Source of the DNA: Prochlorococcaceae cyanobacterium jk18x22bins.40
GTDB lineage: Bacteria > Cyanobacteriota > Cyanobacteriia > PCC-6307 > Cyanobiaceae
NCBI GenBank assembly: GCA_022826155.1
Contig: JAJDVL010000045.1
Span: 1-35,291, forward strand
DNA: 35,291 nucleotides
Direction: 5' to 3'
This document shows, in pieces, positions 15,316 through 23,062 of the stretch. The notes below the pieces were generated by a model, which had not been told where the DNA came from, did not search any database, and worked only from the letters and a program-made list of their open reading frames with translations. Made by a program: the position numbers and the translations under genes. The number at the start of each line of letters is the position of its first letter. Position 1 is the first letter of the stretch.

Positions 15316-17469
15316 TCAGGCTTGCGCCGCTTTTTGTATTGACATGATTTGTGGAGACTCAGATCTCAAGGACTCCTCAGGCAAACGGAGCTCTTCAATG
15401 TATGGCGATGGGTCTGTCCCTTTAAGCAACATAATAACTCTCTTCTTGGCTCGAGTGAAAGCGACATAGAATAGTCGTCGCTCTTCCTCTTGCTGATGAC
15501 TGGTTTTCGCGTGCTTGCTTGGCCAGATTCCATTGTTCACATTAAGCAGCACAACCGTATGAAATTCTTTACCCTTTGCACGGGTTGCTGTCATCAGATG
15601 CAATGGTTGCCGCCAAGATTGTTCCGCATCTTCATCGTCTTCGATTGGTGGAATGTATGCTAATTTTTCTTTAGCAGTTTTGATATCATTTTCAAATCTA
15701 CGATAATCTCGCCTATAACTACATGCATATTCAGCTAGATGAGTAAATGGTGGTCCGGCATAGAAAACATCATCTTCTGCTTTACCAAAATCATATTTGA
15801 GACCTGTAAAATTATCACTCAGCTTTACTAGTGCGTCACTTACTGTATCAGCGTCAATGAATTCTCTCAAACTGCTCCATATATTTTGGTTGTAACTATA
15901 AAGAACATCAATTGCTGTACTCACAGTTTGAAAATCAGATCTTTGTTTAAGGTATTTTCCTAAGTCTTCTTTTTGTCGTCTAGTAAAAGGGTAGCGATTT
16001 ACAAAGTCACATAGTAGTTGCACCTTTTTAATTATACGTTGTGTATCTTGCTCATCTTCATTGGCTTTTGTTTTAATCTGAAGCAACTCAAGTAAGTTTT
16101 TAAAAGCCTCACTTAAGAAAATTTGCAAATCTTCAGCAGCACAAAATGGGATATTTTTAGATGCAAAATGAATTTGATAAGGAATAATTTGACTTCGTGT
16201 ACGTCCAATAATGGCAATACTATCATTGGATTGTCGAACATGATTACTCTGCTCATCAAAGATTCTTTGTACGTACTGGATATCTTCAGTTAAATTAGTT
16301 GTTTTACGCATTTCAATATTAGCTTCTTCCGAAATATTTGATTTAATTCTTTTTTTGACACGATTACTATTATTTTCAATTAAATTCTGGGAATATTCAA
16401 CGATATTTATTGGAGAGCGATAATTAATTTCGAGTGTATATTCTCTGAAAGATAAGTCAAAGAAGTAGTTAGGATTGAGAATATAATTAGAGCTGGCGCC
16501 CCGCCAACCAAAAATTGCCTGGTCATCATCTCCAATAATGGTAAGTGTAGAATGATTTCGCTTTACAATTACTTTAATTAGTCGTAGATCAAGTGGATTG
16601 ATATCTTGAAATTCGTCTACAAAGACATGGTCAAGCTTCACATTTCGAGAAAGAGGACTATTTCTAGCTATTTGCTCTTCCTCATCACAACAAGCTACGT
16701 ATTTCTGGTCGTCCATAGTAAATTTGTCTATATTCAATAAACTTAAACAGGATTCTTTCCAAAATAGAAAGAAGGAATCGTAGATGTCTTGCTTTTCTAA
16801 ATTAGATAGTTTATATGCTCTTTCTGAATATACATCACCGTTGATGTCTCTGGATAATATCTCAAATTTTCTCAGTATATTAAGATATTCCTGAAATTTT
16901 GGTTCAAGATTTTGCTTGTAGAGCTCATCTATATGTTTTTGAAACTCGACAAAACTTGAATGGTGTAAATGATCAAATCCTAAGGATTTAAAACCATCAA
17001 CCACACGGATCAATTCTTTAGGAAGTGCGCTTTTCCTTCTATCTTTGGTTATTGCCTGTTTCACTTTATTGTGTTTTTTCCAAACTGGCTTCAGACTGTT
17101 GCACACGAGATCGCGTTTGTCCCAGTTATTAGTGACAAGCTGGGGATTGTCAACACTATCCATTTTGTGAATATGCTCCCATCCCCAAGAGTTAAGTGTA
17201 GTAATTTTAACTAGACTCTTGAGATCAGAAAATTCTGGTCTGTTATTCAATCGTTCCGAGAGCTCTTCCTTTGCTGCACGAGTGAACATGACGACGAGAA
17301 AGCGTGTCCGCTTAGTATTAGTCAGGCTCTTCAAGTGATTACAGCGATGCAAGAGGCACAGAGTCTTGCCACAACCTGCTGGGGCCAGCAGTCTGATGTT
17401 GTCACCTTCAGGAGCCTCAACAAATGCTTTCTGGGAAGCGTCAAGCGAACCATGCGATGCTATGGACAC
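15316..17469 (-). CDS. UvrD/Rep-like superfamily 1 DNA helicase, horizontally acquired
   Basis: 717-aa SF1A helicase with all core motifs: I APAGCGKT (29-36), Ia MFTRAAKEEL (61-70), II VFVDEFQD (282-289), III GDDDQAIFGWRG (313-324), IV NYRSP (349-353), V TATRAKGKEF (627-636) and VI EEERRLFYVAFTRAKKR (661-677). Such enzymes unwind DNA 3'-5' in repair, recombination, plasmid replication or phage defence. The start is GTG at 17469 (MSIASHGSLDASQKAFVEAP), which places motif I at the expected distance. Most of the gene is visibly AT-rich compared with the GC-rich genes on both sides, a strong sign of recent transfer. No GajA-like nuclease or other known defence partner lies next to it. It is divergent from the 79-aa ORF at 17615. 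Confidence 0.92.
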   Translation of the reverse strand: MSIASHGSLDASQKAFVEAPEGDNIRLLAPAGCGKTLCLLHRCNHLKSLTNTKRTRFLVVMFTRAAKEELSERLNNRPEFSDLKSLVKITTLNSWGWEHIHKMDSVDNPQLVTNNWDKRDLVCNSLKPVWKKHNKVKQAITKDRRKSALPKELIRVVDGFKSLGFDHLHHSSFVEFQKHIDELYKQNLEPKFQEYLNILRKFEILSRDINGDVYSERAYKLSNLEKQDIYDSFFLFWKESCLSLLNIDKFTMDDQKYVACCDEEEQIARNSPLSRNVKLDHVFVDEFQDINPLDLRLIKVIVKRNHSTLTIIGDDDQAIFGWRGASSNYILNPNYFFDLSFREYTLEINYRSPINIVEYSQNLIENNSNRVKKRIKSNISEEANIEMRKTTNLTEDIQYVQRIFDEQSNHVRQSNDSIAIIGRTRSQIIPYQIHFASKNIPFCAAEDLQIFLSEAFKNLLELLQIKTKANEDEQDTQRIIKKVQLLCDFVNRYPFTRRQKEDLGKYLKQRSDFQTVSTAIDVLYSYNQNIWSSLREFIDADTVSDALVKLSDNFTGLKYDFGKAEDDVFYAGPPFTHLAEYACSYRRDYRRFENDIKTAKEKLAYIPPIEDDEDAEQSWRQPLHLMTATRAKGKEFHTVVLLNVNNGIWPSKHAKTSHQQEEERRLFYVAFTRAKKRVIMLLKGTDPSPYIEELRLPEESLRSESPQIMSIQKAAQA

Positions 17470-17614
17470 GGAGAAAAAGGCAAAGTAGGAGACTATTTTA
17501 CAGACACTTGATGCCTTGAGTTGCTTGAAGTGTTACAGCTTAACTACTGGCACATAGAGACTATAAAGATATGCGAAATGCTCTAAAATTTCCTGGCTAT
17601 ACAAGCTGATCAAC

Positions 17615-17854
17615 ATGTCTGATCAAGAACAGTACCTTCTGGAAATTCTGAACCGAAACTCGGCTCGGCTAGAGTGGATTGCTAACGAAGAAGTTCGTGG
17701 CGCGCTCCTTGGAGGTGGAGCGGCTGACGGGCGATATGAGCAAAAGCGTAATCGTCTAATTAAACAAGCTGATGAAATCTTGGGTGATCTTCAGAAGCTT
17801 TGCCAGAGAGAACTTGAAGGGCACCACGAAAACTCAGACAACCCTCTTCCATAG
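17615..17854 (+). CDS. Small hypothetical protein (79 aa)
   Basis: 79-aa ORF starting ATG at 17615 (MSDQEQYLLEILNRNSARLE). It is predicted to be helical and charged, with a possible coiled coil at YEQKRNRLIKQADEILGDLQ and a central glycine patch ALLGGGAADG. No signal peptide, membrane segment or recognised domain is present. It is divergent from the helicase across 145 bp of AT-rich DNA, so both may be controlled from the same region. It could be an accessory factor or regulator for the helicase, or an orphan ORF. No toxin-antitoxin family is recognised. Confidence 0.5.
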   Translation: MSDQEQYLLEILNRNSARLEWIANEEVRGALLGGGAADGRYEQKRNRLIKQADEILGDLQKLCQRELEGHHENSDNPLP

Positions 17855-18032
17855 GATGCCCTCGCACCGTGAGAAAGTCAGTTGTGGAGCGGGTTTGCAT
17901 GAGTCAGTAGGTTTTTTGGGCGGGGGAGCAGTGATTCTTCGAGGTGCCCTGAAAAAGCTCTGAAAGAATGAGGCAACCTTTGAAGAAAGCCAGAATCACC
18001 CAGCAGTAGCTCTAGCTTCCCTGCTTGGACAA

Positions 18033-18077
18033 GGACTCTTAAAAGTCCAACAGCGGAAAGCGGACTTTTGAGAGTCC
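18033..18077. terminator. Strong 16-bp stem-loop, probable bidirectional terminator or island-edge element
   Basis: The arms GGACTCTTAAAAGTCC (18033-18048) and GGACTTTTGAGAGTCC (18062-18077) pair along all 16 positions with a single G-T wobble, around a 13-nt loop. Each arm is itself nearly self-complementary. There is no U-tract, so it may act as an RNA-stabilising or bidirectional termination structure between the small ORF (+) and the converging DUF3370 gene (-), which ends at 18081. The rest of 17855-18032 shows no gene. Confidence 0.5.
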
Positions 18078-18080
18078 CCC

Positions 18081-19649
18081 TCAAGAGCCTTCCAACAGGG
18101 GTGCAATCAAGGCGTCCACGTCCACGTGGCGCGGGTCGCCGGCATGGGGATCAGGAGCCAAGGTGTGGGCGCTCAGAAGGCTTAGCACTTGGGGTGGTGT
18201 GGCATCGGCGGGATAGACAAGCCGCACCACCACGGTGCGCTCCTCGCTGGGCGCCATGGTGACGGTCCCCAGCAGCGGCCCCGGTTGCCCCCGGCGCTGC
18301 ACCAGGTGGAACACCCGTTCCCGTGGGGGGCCGTCCAGCCCCTGGACCGCCACGGGACCACGGAAGCGCACCGGCGTGTTGAGGGAAGGCGCCGCCAGGG
18401 ACACCACACCGGCTTGGGGCTCCCGCTCCTGGGGGCTTTCCAGGGCCAGTTGCAGAGTTACCGGTTCCGAGGTGTCGTTCAGCAGGGGCAGGGTGAGGTG
18501 GTACTCAACCCCGTAGTTGCCGTGGGCAGCCCAGGCGGTGTCGGGATAAAACGTCTTCAGGGGGGCGGTTTGCACCTGGGCTGTGGTCATGGTGCCCCCC
18601 ACCAGGGCGCTGATGGGCCAGCCCACGGGAACCGAGCGCACCGAGAGCACGTCCCGGCCCGGATCCGTCAACCGCCCCTGCCAACGGGCGCCCCGCTGCA
18701 CCCCGCTGACCCGGGAATAGACAATCCCCCCGGCATGGCCGGGGGGTGTGGGCTGATGGCCCTTGGGGCTGAGGGGGCCATCCAGCAGCCCCAACAGAGT
18801 GGACGGATCAGGTGGTTCGTCCTGGAGCGCTACCACCATGGCCAGGGACACAGGACCGGAGCTGTGGAGCCGCAATTGGGTGGTGCGACCGTTCACAGGG
18901 GGATCCAGGTGGGTGGTGGGAATGGGCAACAGCAGCAGGATCCGGGTGCTGTGGGGAGGCAGTTGCCAGTCAGAGGGCAAATCAGCGGTGCTGGCGCCCC
19001 GCAGCAGGGCGCCAGCCACCCGGGAGCCGGGACCGGCGTAGACGGCCCCCCGCCCCCCAAGGCCACGGCGCAAGGGCCCCTGGTCCAGCCGTGCTGCTGC
19101 CACCGCAGAGAGGGGTGCATGGGCGGCTCTGGTCGTGGTGTCGCCATGGTCCCCGGCCAGGTTCAGGTTTTCTTCCAGGAGGCTGGGCAGCGGCAAGAAC
19201 GGGGCATCGGGCTGGCTCAGGGCCGTGGCGGCCTGCGGCGCCGTGATGGTGGTGGGCTGGTCTGTGGCATTGCCAGCCAGCAGGGCCAGCCAGGCCGTGG
19301 CGGCGCCGTGGGCTGGGCGGGCGTAGACGTGGTGGCTGAACACCGCGAAGTGGCCTGCAAACCGCTGATCCAGATGGGCCTGCGGATGGGATCGACCGAC
19401 CGGAGAAAAAGTGGAGAGCAGGATGCCGCTGGCCTTGATGGATTCCGGGTTGTTGTCGTTGAAGAGCAGGGTTTGGTCCAACTGGCCGGGGAGGGGGCGC
19501 AGGGTCTGGGGCCGCTGGGCATTCTGCTCCTGAGCCTGCACTTCCCCTTGCGCCGGCGCCATGGCAACAGGACCGGTCCATGACCCCAACAGCGCCATGG
19601 CACCACAAAGGCCATGGGCCGCCAAGGATTTCACGGGACGCCGACGCAT
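18081..19649 (-). CDS. DUF3370 family protein, exported
   Basis: 522-aa protein of a cyanobacteria-specific family. The N-terminus MRRRPVKSLAAHGLCGAMAL, then LGSWTGPVAMAPAQ, is a classical signal peptide. The mature start has the family signature LRPLPGQLDQTLLFNDNNPE and SGILLSTFSPVGRSHPQAHL. Later landmarks are PVGWPISALVGGTMTTAQVQ and YPDTAWAAHGNYGVEYHLTL, with the tail DVDALIAPLLEGS. Predicted periplasmic or surface-exposed; function unknown. The ATG lies 3 bp after the stop of the serine hydrolase upstream, so it is the last gene of the long minus-strand run that begins with ndhB. A strong stem-loop follows its stop. Confidence 0.88.
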   Translation of the reverse strand: MRRRPVKSLAAHGLCGAMALLGSWTGPVAMAPAQGEVQAQEQNAQRPQTLRPLPGQLDQTLLFNDNNPESIKASGILLSTFSPVGRSHPQAHLDQRFAGHFAVFSHHVYARPAHGAATAWLALLAGNATDQPTTITAPQAATALSQPDAPFLPLPSLLEENLNLAGDHGDTTTRAAHAPLSAVAAARLDQGPLRRGLGGRGAVYAGPGSRVAGALLRGASTADLPSDWQLPPHSTRILLLLPIPTTHLDPPVNGRTTQLRLHSSGPVSLAMVVALQDEPPDPSTLLGLLDGPLSPKGHQPTPPGHAGGIVYSRVSGVQRGARWQGRLTDPGRDVLSVRSVPVGWPISALVGGTMTTAQVQTAPLKTFYPDTAWAAHGNYGVEYHLTLPLLNDTSEPVTLQLALESPQEREPQAGVVSLAAPSLNTPVRFRGPVAVQGLDGPPRERVFHLVQRRGQPGPLLGTVTMAPSEERTVVVRLVYPADATPPQVLSLLSAHTLAPDPHAGDPRHVDVDALIAPLLEGS

Positions 19650-19652
19650 GGG

Positions 19653-20804
19653 TCAGGGGGGGGTGGATTGGGCCGGCGCCTCTGACGGGGACATTTCCTC
19701 CAGCGCCTTGGCGGTGGCCGCCGCCATGTTCTGAATCAGCCTCCGCATCCGGGGGCTGTTATAGGGGGTTGTCTCGGTCCCCTCCACAAGAAACGCGGCC
19801 ACGGCACGGCGACCGTCGGGCAACTCGATCGTGCCGGTGTCTGCATAGGCCGTGCCGATATCGCCGGTTTTGTTAAGGATGCGCACCCCACGATCGATCA
19901 ATGCCTGATCCACGTTGGCCGCCACCCCTGCGTCTGCAAGACCTTGAAGAAAGCCCAGGGGCAGCAGGCTGTTGGGGCGGGAGTTGCCGTGAATGGCCCG
20001 GAAACGGTCCCGATCCCGCTGGTTGAGCAGCGCACCACTTTCCGCCAGGGCCAACGTCAGGGCCAGGTCCCTGGGGGTGGTGGTGTTGGTGCCGTCCAGG
20101 TCCGGCAACCAACTGTTGACCCGTGTGCCCTGGAGCCGTAGCGCCAGAAATCGCCGGTTCACCGCTTCCATGCCACCGAGCCGTTCAATCAGCAGATTGG
20201 TGGCGGTGTTGTCGCTTACGGTGATCATCTCCCGTGCGGCCATATAGAGGGGAAAGCGGCGACCTGGTGGTTCAGCACCCATCCAGCCGGAGCCACCCCC
20301 CACCAGGTGGGGTTGCAGTTGCAGGGTTTCATCCCAGCGGAGTTCCCCCTGGCCTCGTGCCAGCAGGGTGAGCAGGAGAACCGGGGTTTTGATGGCGCTG
20401 GCCGCGGCCGTGGCGCGGTCAGGATTCAAGCTGGCGTGCTGGCCGTCCTCCAGAACCGCCACATAGGCCCCCGCCAACAGATCCGGCTGGGCCGCAGCCA
20501 GCGCCTGGAAACGCTCCTCCAGGCCATGGAGTCTGGCGCCAGACCCCAGGCTGGTGGCGATCCAGCCCACCAGCCCGGCTTCGGAGCCGTGATTGTTGGC
20601 GCTGGCGTCCTGCTCTGCCGTGTCATGGGTGGTGACGGCGTTGCCAGTAGGTGGGCGATAGCGGTGCAGGAGGGTTCCCGTGAGGACCGCCACGCCGACA
20701 CCCGTCACCACGAGCCGCAAGAGCAGCCGCAGGGTGTGTACCCAGGATGCCGAGCGCCGCTGCTGTTGCCGTGTGTCATGCCGTTGTGGGGACGATCTGG
20801 GCAT
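19653..20804 (-). CDS. Class A beta-lactamase-like serine hydrolase, membrane anchored
   Basis: 383 aa. Residues ~24-46 form one hydrophobic N-terminal anchor, so the domain is likely periplasmic. The penicillin-recognising motifs are clear: S136-A-I-K139, S197-D-N199 and K312-T-G314, with class A-like spacing. DGTNTTTPRDLALTLALAES corresponds to the region after the omega loop. No glutamate is seen at the place of E166 (the segment reads WLPDLDGTN), so efficient beta-lactam hydrolysis is doubtful; a peptidoglycan or D-Ala peptidase-like role is as likely. It is 12 bp below the trmJ-like gene and 3 bp above DUF3370, in one transcription unit. Confidence 0.88.
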   Translation of the reverse strand: MPRSSPQRHDTRQQQRRSASWVHTLRLLLRLVVTGVGVAVLTGTLLHRYRPPTGNAVTTHDTAEQDASANNHGSEAGLVGWIATSLGSGARLHGLEERFQALAAAQPDLLAGAYVAVLEDGQHASLNPDRATAAASAIKTPVLLLTLLARGQGELRWDETLQLQPHLVGGGSGWMGAEPPGRRFPLYMAAREMITVSDNTATNLLIERLGGMEAVNRRFLALRLQGTRVNSWLPDLDGTNTTTPRDLALTLALAESGALLNQRDRDRFRAIHGNSRPNSLLPLGFLQGLADAGVAANVDQALIDRGVRILNKTGDIGTAYADTGTIELPDGRRAVAAFLVEGTETTPYNSPRMRRLIQNMAAATAKALEEMSPSEAPAQSTPP

Positions 20805-20816
20805 GGGCGCTCCTGG

Positions 20817-21569
20817 TCAGGATTCCGGCTGTGAACTTGTCTTGGGGCCGTGGCGTGCTGCCCAGCGCAGTTGACGCACCATCCCACGCAGAAGGGCCAA
20901 CTCCCCTTGGCTGGGCTCGGCACGGCGAAGGAGTCCTTCCAGCTTAGCCATGCGGGCCACGGCGGTATGGGGCCGGAGAAAGCCCGTCTCCAGCAGCAGC
21001 GCCCCGGTATCCTCCAACATGTCCGCCAAGGGACCCGCGCCACAGGGAGAGGGACCATGACGGGGCTGTGGACTTGTAATCCCACGGGCTGCCCCACCGG
21101 CTGCCAGCACCACCGCCATGGCATGGGAAAGATTCATGGAGCTGTAGGCGGGGGCTGTGGCAATGCGAATCAGGCGTCCTGCCCGCCGCAGCTCGGCATT
21201 GTGCAGGCCATGGTCTTCCCGACCGCACACCAGGGCAGCGGGCAGGGGGTGGGGCTGGAGGAGCCAGGGCATCACCTGCTCCGGCGGAGCCGTGGGCAAG
21301 GGCTCCGGGGCGGTGCGGGCTGAACAGGCCGCCACACGGCCACAGTCCTGCAATGCAGCGTCCAGGGTGGGAAAAACGGGGGCGTTGCGCAAGGTGTCCT
21401 GAGCATGAACAGCCATGCACAGAGCCTGGGGATCGCGGGGATCACACCGTGGCGCCACCAACCGCAACTGCTGCACCGCGAAGTTGGCGCAGAGCCGGGC
21501 CACCGCCCCCAGGTTGAGGGGGCCTGCCGTTGCCACCAGCACCACCACCAGCGGAGGCGGGGCACTCAC
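20817..21569 (-). CDS. trmJ: TrmJ-like SPOUT RNA methyltransferase
   Basis: 250-aa SpoU/TrmH-family 2'-O-methyltransferase, most like TrmJ, which methylates position 32 of some tRNAs with S-adenosylmethionine. Three SPOUT motifs are present: 1 GPLNLGAVARLCANF, 2 LVCGREDHGLHNAEL and 3 AYSSMNLSHAMAVVL, which form the trefoil knot. The tail after ~residue 175 is a helical extension with a charged end (MVRQLRWAARHGPK). The substrate cannot be read from sequence. The ATG overlaps the cytM stop by 4 nt, so translation is likely coupled. Confidence 0.88.
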   Translation of the reverse strand: MSAPPPLVVVLVATAGPLNLGAVARLCANFAVQQLRLVAPRCDPRDPQALCMAVHAQDTLRNAPVFPTLDAALQDCGRVAACSARTAPEPLPTAPPEQVMPWLLQPHPLPAALVCGREDHGLHNAELRRAGRLIRIATAPAYSSMNLSHAMAVVLAAGGAARGITSPQPRHGPSPCGAGPLADMLEDTGALLLETGFLRPHTAVARMAKLEGLLRRAEPSQGELALLRGMVRQLRWAARHGPKTSSQPES

Positions 21570-22039
21570 GACGCCGCTGGTGGCGGTTGGGTTTCCAGGT
21601 GGTGGAGATGGCTGATCAGGTCGGCCATGGCCTGGGGTTCCAGTTCGAACTTGGGCATGGGGGGTGTTTGGCCGCTCACCACCTGCCGCACCAACTGGAC
21701 ATCGTTTTTACGATCCGCCACCCCATGGAGATCGGGGCCCACCAGCCCTTGAGCCGCCAACCCGTGGCAGCCGGCGCAGTTGATGCGAAACAGCCGCCCC
21801 CCCTGCCCTGGATCACCATCCAATGCCAACACGGCCTGGGTGTAAGGATCCACAACGGCGGCTTGATACAGGGCAAACGCCAGAACGGCGCAGGCTGTGG
21901 CGGCCAGGGTGGCCAGAGCCGCGATGAAGGTGCGGGGTCGTCTCTCAAGCGCGGCAGGATTGGCCAAGGCCGCCGGGGTTAACGGATCCGGCTGAGCCTG
22001 CCGGTGGTCACTGCTGGCAGAAGAGGACAAGATGCCCAC
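21566..22039 (-). CDS. cytM: Cytochrome CytM (c-type, membrane anchored)
   Basis: 157 aa from the GTG at 22039 (VGILSSSASSDHRQ), chosen because an AAGGA lies about 10 nt upstream and the extra 22 residues of the longer frame (to 22105) look non-coding. A single membrane anchor spans residues ~37-60, followed by a class I cytochrome c domain: CAGCH (88-92), GPDLHGVADRKN, and the likely axial methionine in QTPPMPKFEL. CytM is a cyanobacterial cytochrome linked to modulation of photosynthesis and respiration under dark or mixotrophic conditions. It sits between ndhS and a methyltransferase gene, with 4-nt overlap to the latter. Confidence 0.85.
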   Translation of the reverse strand: MGILSSSASSDHRQAQPDPLTPAALANPAALERRPRTFIAALATLAATACAVLAFALYQAAVVDPYTQAVLALDGDPGQGGRLFRINCAGCHGLAAQGLVGPDLHGVADRKNDVQLVRQVVSGQTPPMPKFELEPQAMADLISHLHHLETQPPPAAS

Positions 22040-22110
22040 CGTGCAAACATCCTTAGTGTGGACCGCCAGGGCATGGTTGTGGCTCCGGGCGACGCCACTG
22101 GGCAACCAGC

Positions 22111-22314
22111 TTACGGGAGCCGCAACTGGCTGAGATCCAGGGTCACCAGCTTGTCCCAGTTCCCGCCTTCAAACAGGACGGCAGCGCGACGATCGCTGAT
22201 GCGCTGCACAATTCCGGTGTAGCCGCGGTAGATGGAACAGGAGTCCTGAACCGTAACCGAAGAGCCCGGCAGGATGGGGGGCGCTGGATCCTGGCTGGAG
22301 GAAGGGGAAGGCAC
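22111..22314 (-). CDS. ndhS: NDH-1 subunit S (NdhS)
   Basis: Small SH3-fold subunit that forms part of the ferredoxin-docking site of the photosynthetic NDH-1 complex. The signature is strong: ILPGSSVTVQDSCSIYRGYT, GIVQRISDRRAAVLFEGGNW and DKLVTLDLSQL. From GTG at 22314 the product is 67 aa, close to the usual ~69. The frame is also open to an ATG at 22413, giving 100 aa, but that would overlap the ABC ATPase gene by ~74 bp and add a Ser/Pro-rich leader not seen in relatives. The start is therefore uncertain. It is in the same run as ndhB, two genes upstream. Confidence 0.85.
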   Translation of the reverse strand: MPSPSSSQDPAPPILPGSSVTVQDSCSIYRGYTGIVQRISDRRAAVLFEGGNWDKLVTLDLSQLRLP

Positions 22315-22339
22315 AGCCGCTGGCGATGGGGAGTTCCCA

Positions 22340-23062
22340 TCATGGCGCAAGGCGGGAGTTGCAAGGTGGCGGGGAAGCAAGAGTTGCGATCTCCTGAAGG
22401 CGTCCATCGGCAAAGCGGAGGATCGTCTTGGCCCGCGCTGCCACCTCCTGCTCGTGGGTCACCAGAATAACGGTCATCCCCGCCTGGTGCAGCTCACCGA
22501 ACAGGTCCATCACCTCGTGGCTGGTGGTGGAATCCAGGGCGCCGGTAGGTTCATCCGCCAACAGCAGGACAGGGCGGTTGATGATGGCCCGGGCAATGGC
22601 CACCCGTTGTTGCTGACCCCCACTCAACTGGTTGGGGGGGTTGTGGAGCCGCTGGCCCAGACCCACCCGCACCAGGGCCGCCTCAGCCCGCTGCCGCTGC
22701 AGGGGGCGGGCCACACCGGCATAGGCCATGGGCAACATGACGTTTTCCAGGGCGGTCAGCTCCCGCAAGAGGTAGAACTGCTGGAAGACAAAGCCCAGCT
22801 TCCGGTTGCGCAGCTCCGCCAGTTGATCGTCATTGAGGCCACCGGTGGGGCAATTGTCCAGCCAATACTCCCCACTGGTGGGCCGGTCCAGACAACCCAG
22901 AATATTCATGGCGGTGGATTTGCCACTGCCGCTGGCCCCCATCACCGCCAGATAGTCCCCCTGGGCCACCTTGAGGGAGAGACGATCCACCGCCAACACC
23001 CGGTTATGGCCTGCCCCATAGGACTTGCTCACCTCCTTCAGTTGGGCCACGGTACAAGTCAT
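22340..23062 (-). CDS. ABC transporter ATP-binding protein (DevA/MacB/LolD type)
   Basis: 240-aa nucleotide-binding subunit. Walker [10 protein letters not shown] (42-50), Q-loop [18 protein letters not shown], signature [14 protein letters not shown], Walker [14 protein letters not shown] and the switch His in [10 protein letters not shown] are all intact. The E-L-TALENV Q-loop region is characteristic of MacB/LolD/DevA exporters, which move lipoproteins, lipids or antimicrobial compounds across the envelope. No permease or membrane-fusion partner is found in the window, so the substrate is unknown. The ATG overlaps the ndhB stop by 4 nt, and the last residues overlap the longer ndhS frame. 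Confidence 0.92.
   Translation of the reverse strand: MTCTVAQLKEVSKSYGAGHNRVLAVDRLSLKVAQGDYLAVMGASGSGKSTAMNILGCLDRPTSGEYWLDNCPTGGLNDDQLAELRNRKLGFVFQQFYLLRELTALENVMLPMAYAGVARPLQRQRAEAALVRVGLGQRLHNPPNQLSGGQQQRVAIARAIINRPVLLLADEPTGALDSTTSHEVMDLFGELHQAGMTVILVTHEQEVAARAKTILRFADGRLQEIATLASPPPCNSRLAP

Noticed and set aside
16000..17854. Gabija-like system
   Set aside because: The helicase resembles UvrD generally, but no OLD/TOPRIM GajA-like gene is adjacent, so the assignment is not supported.
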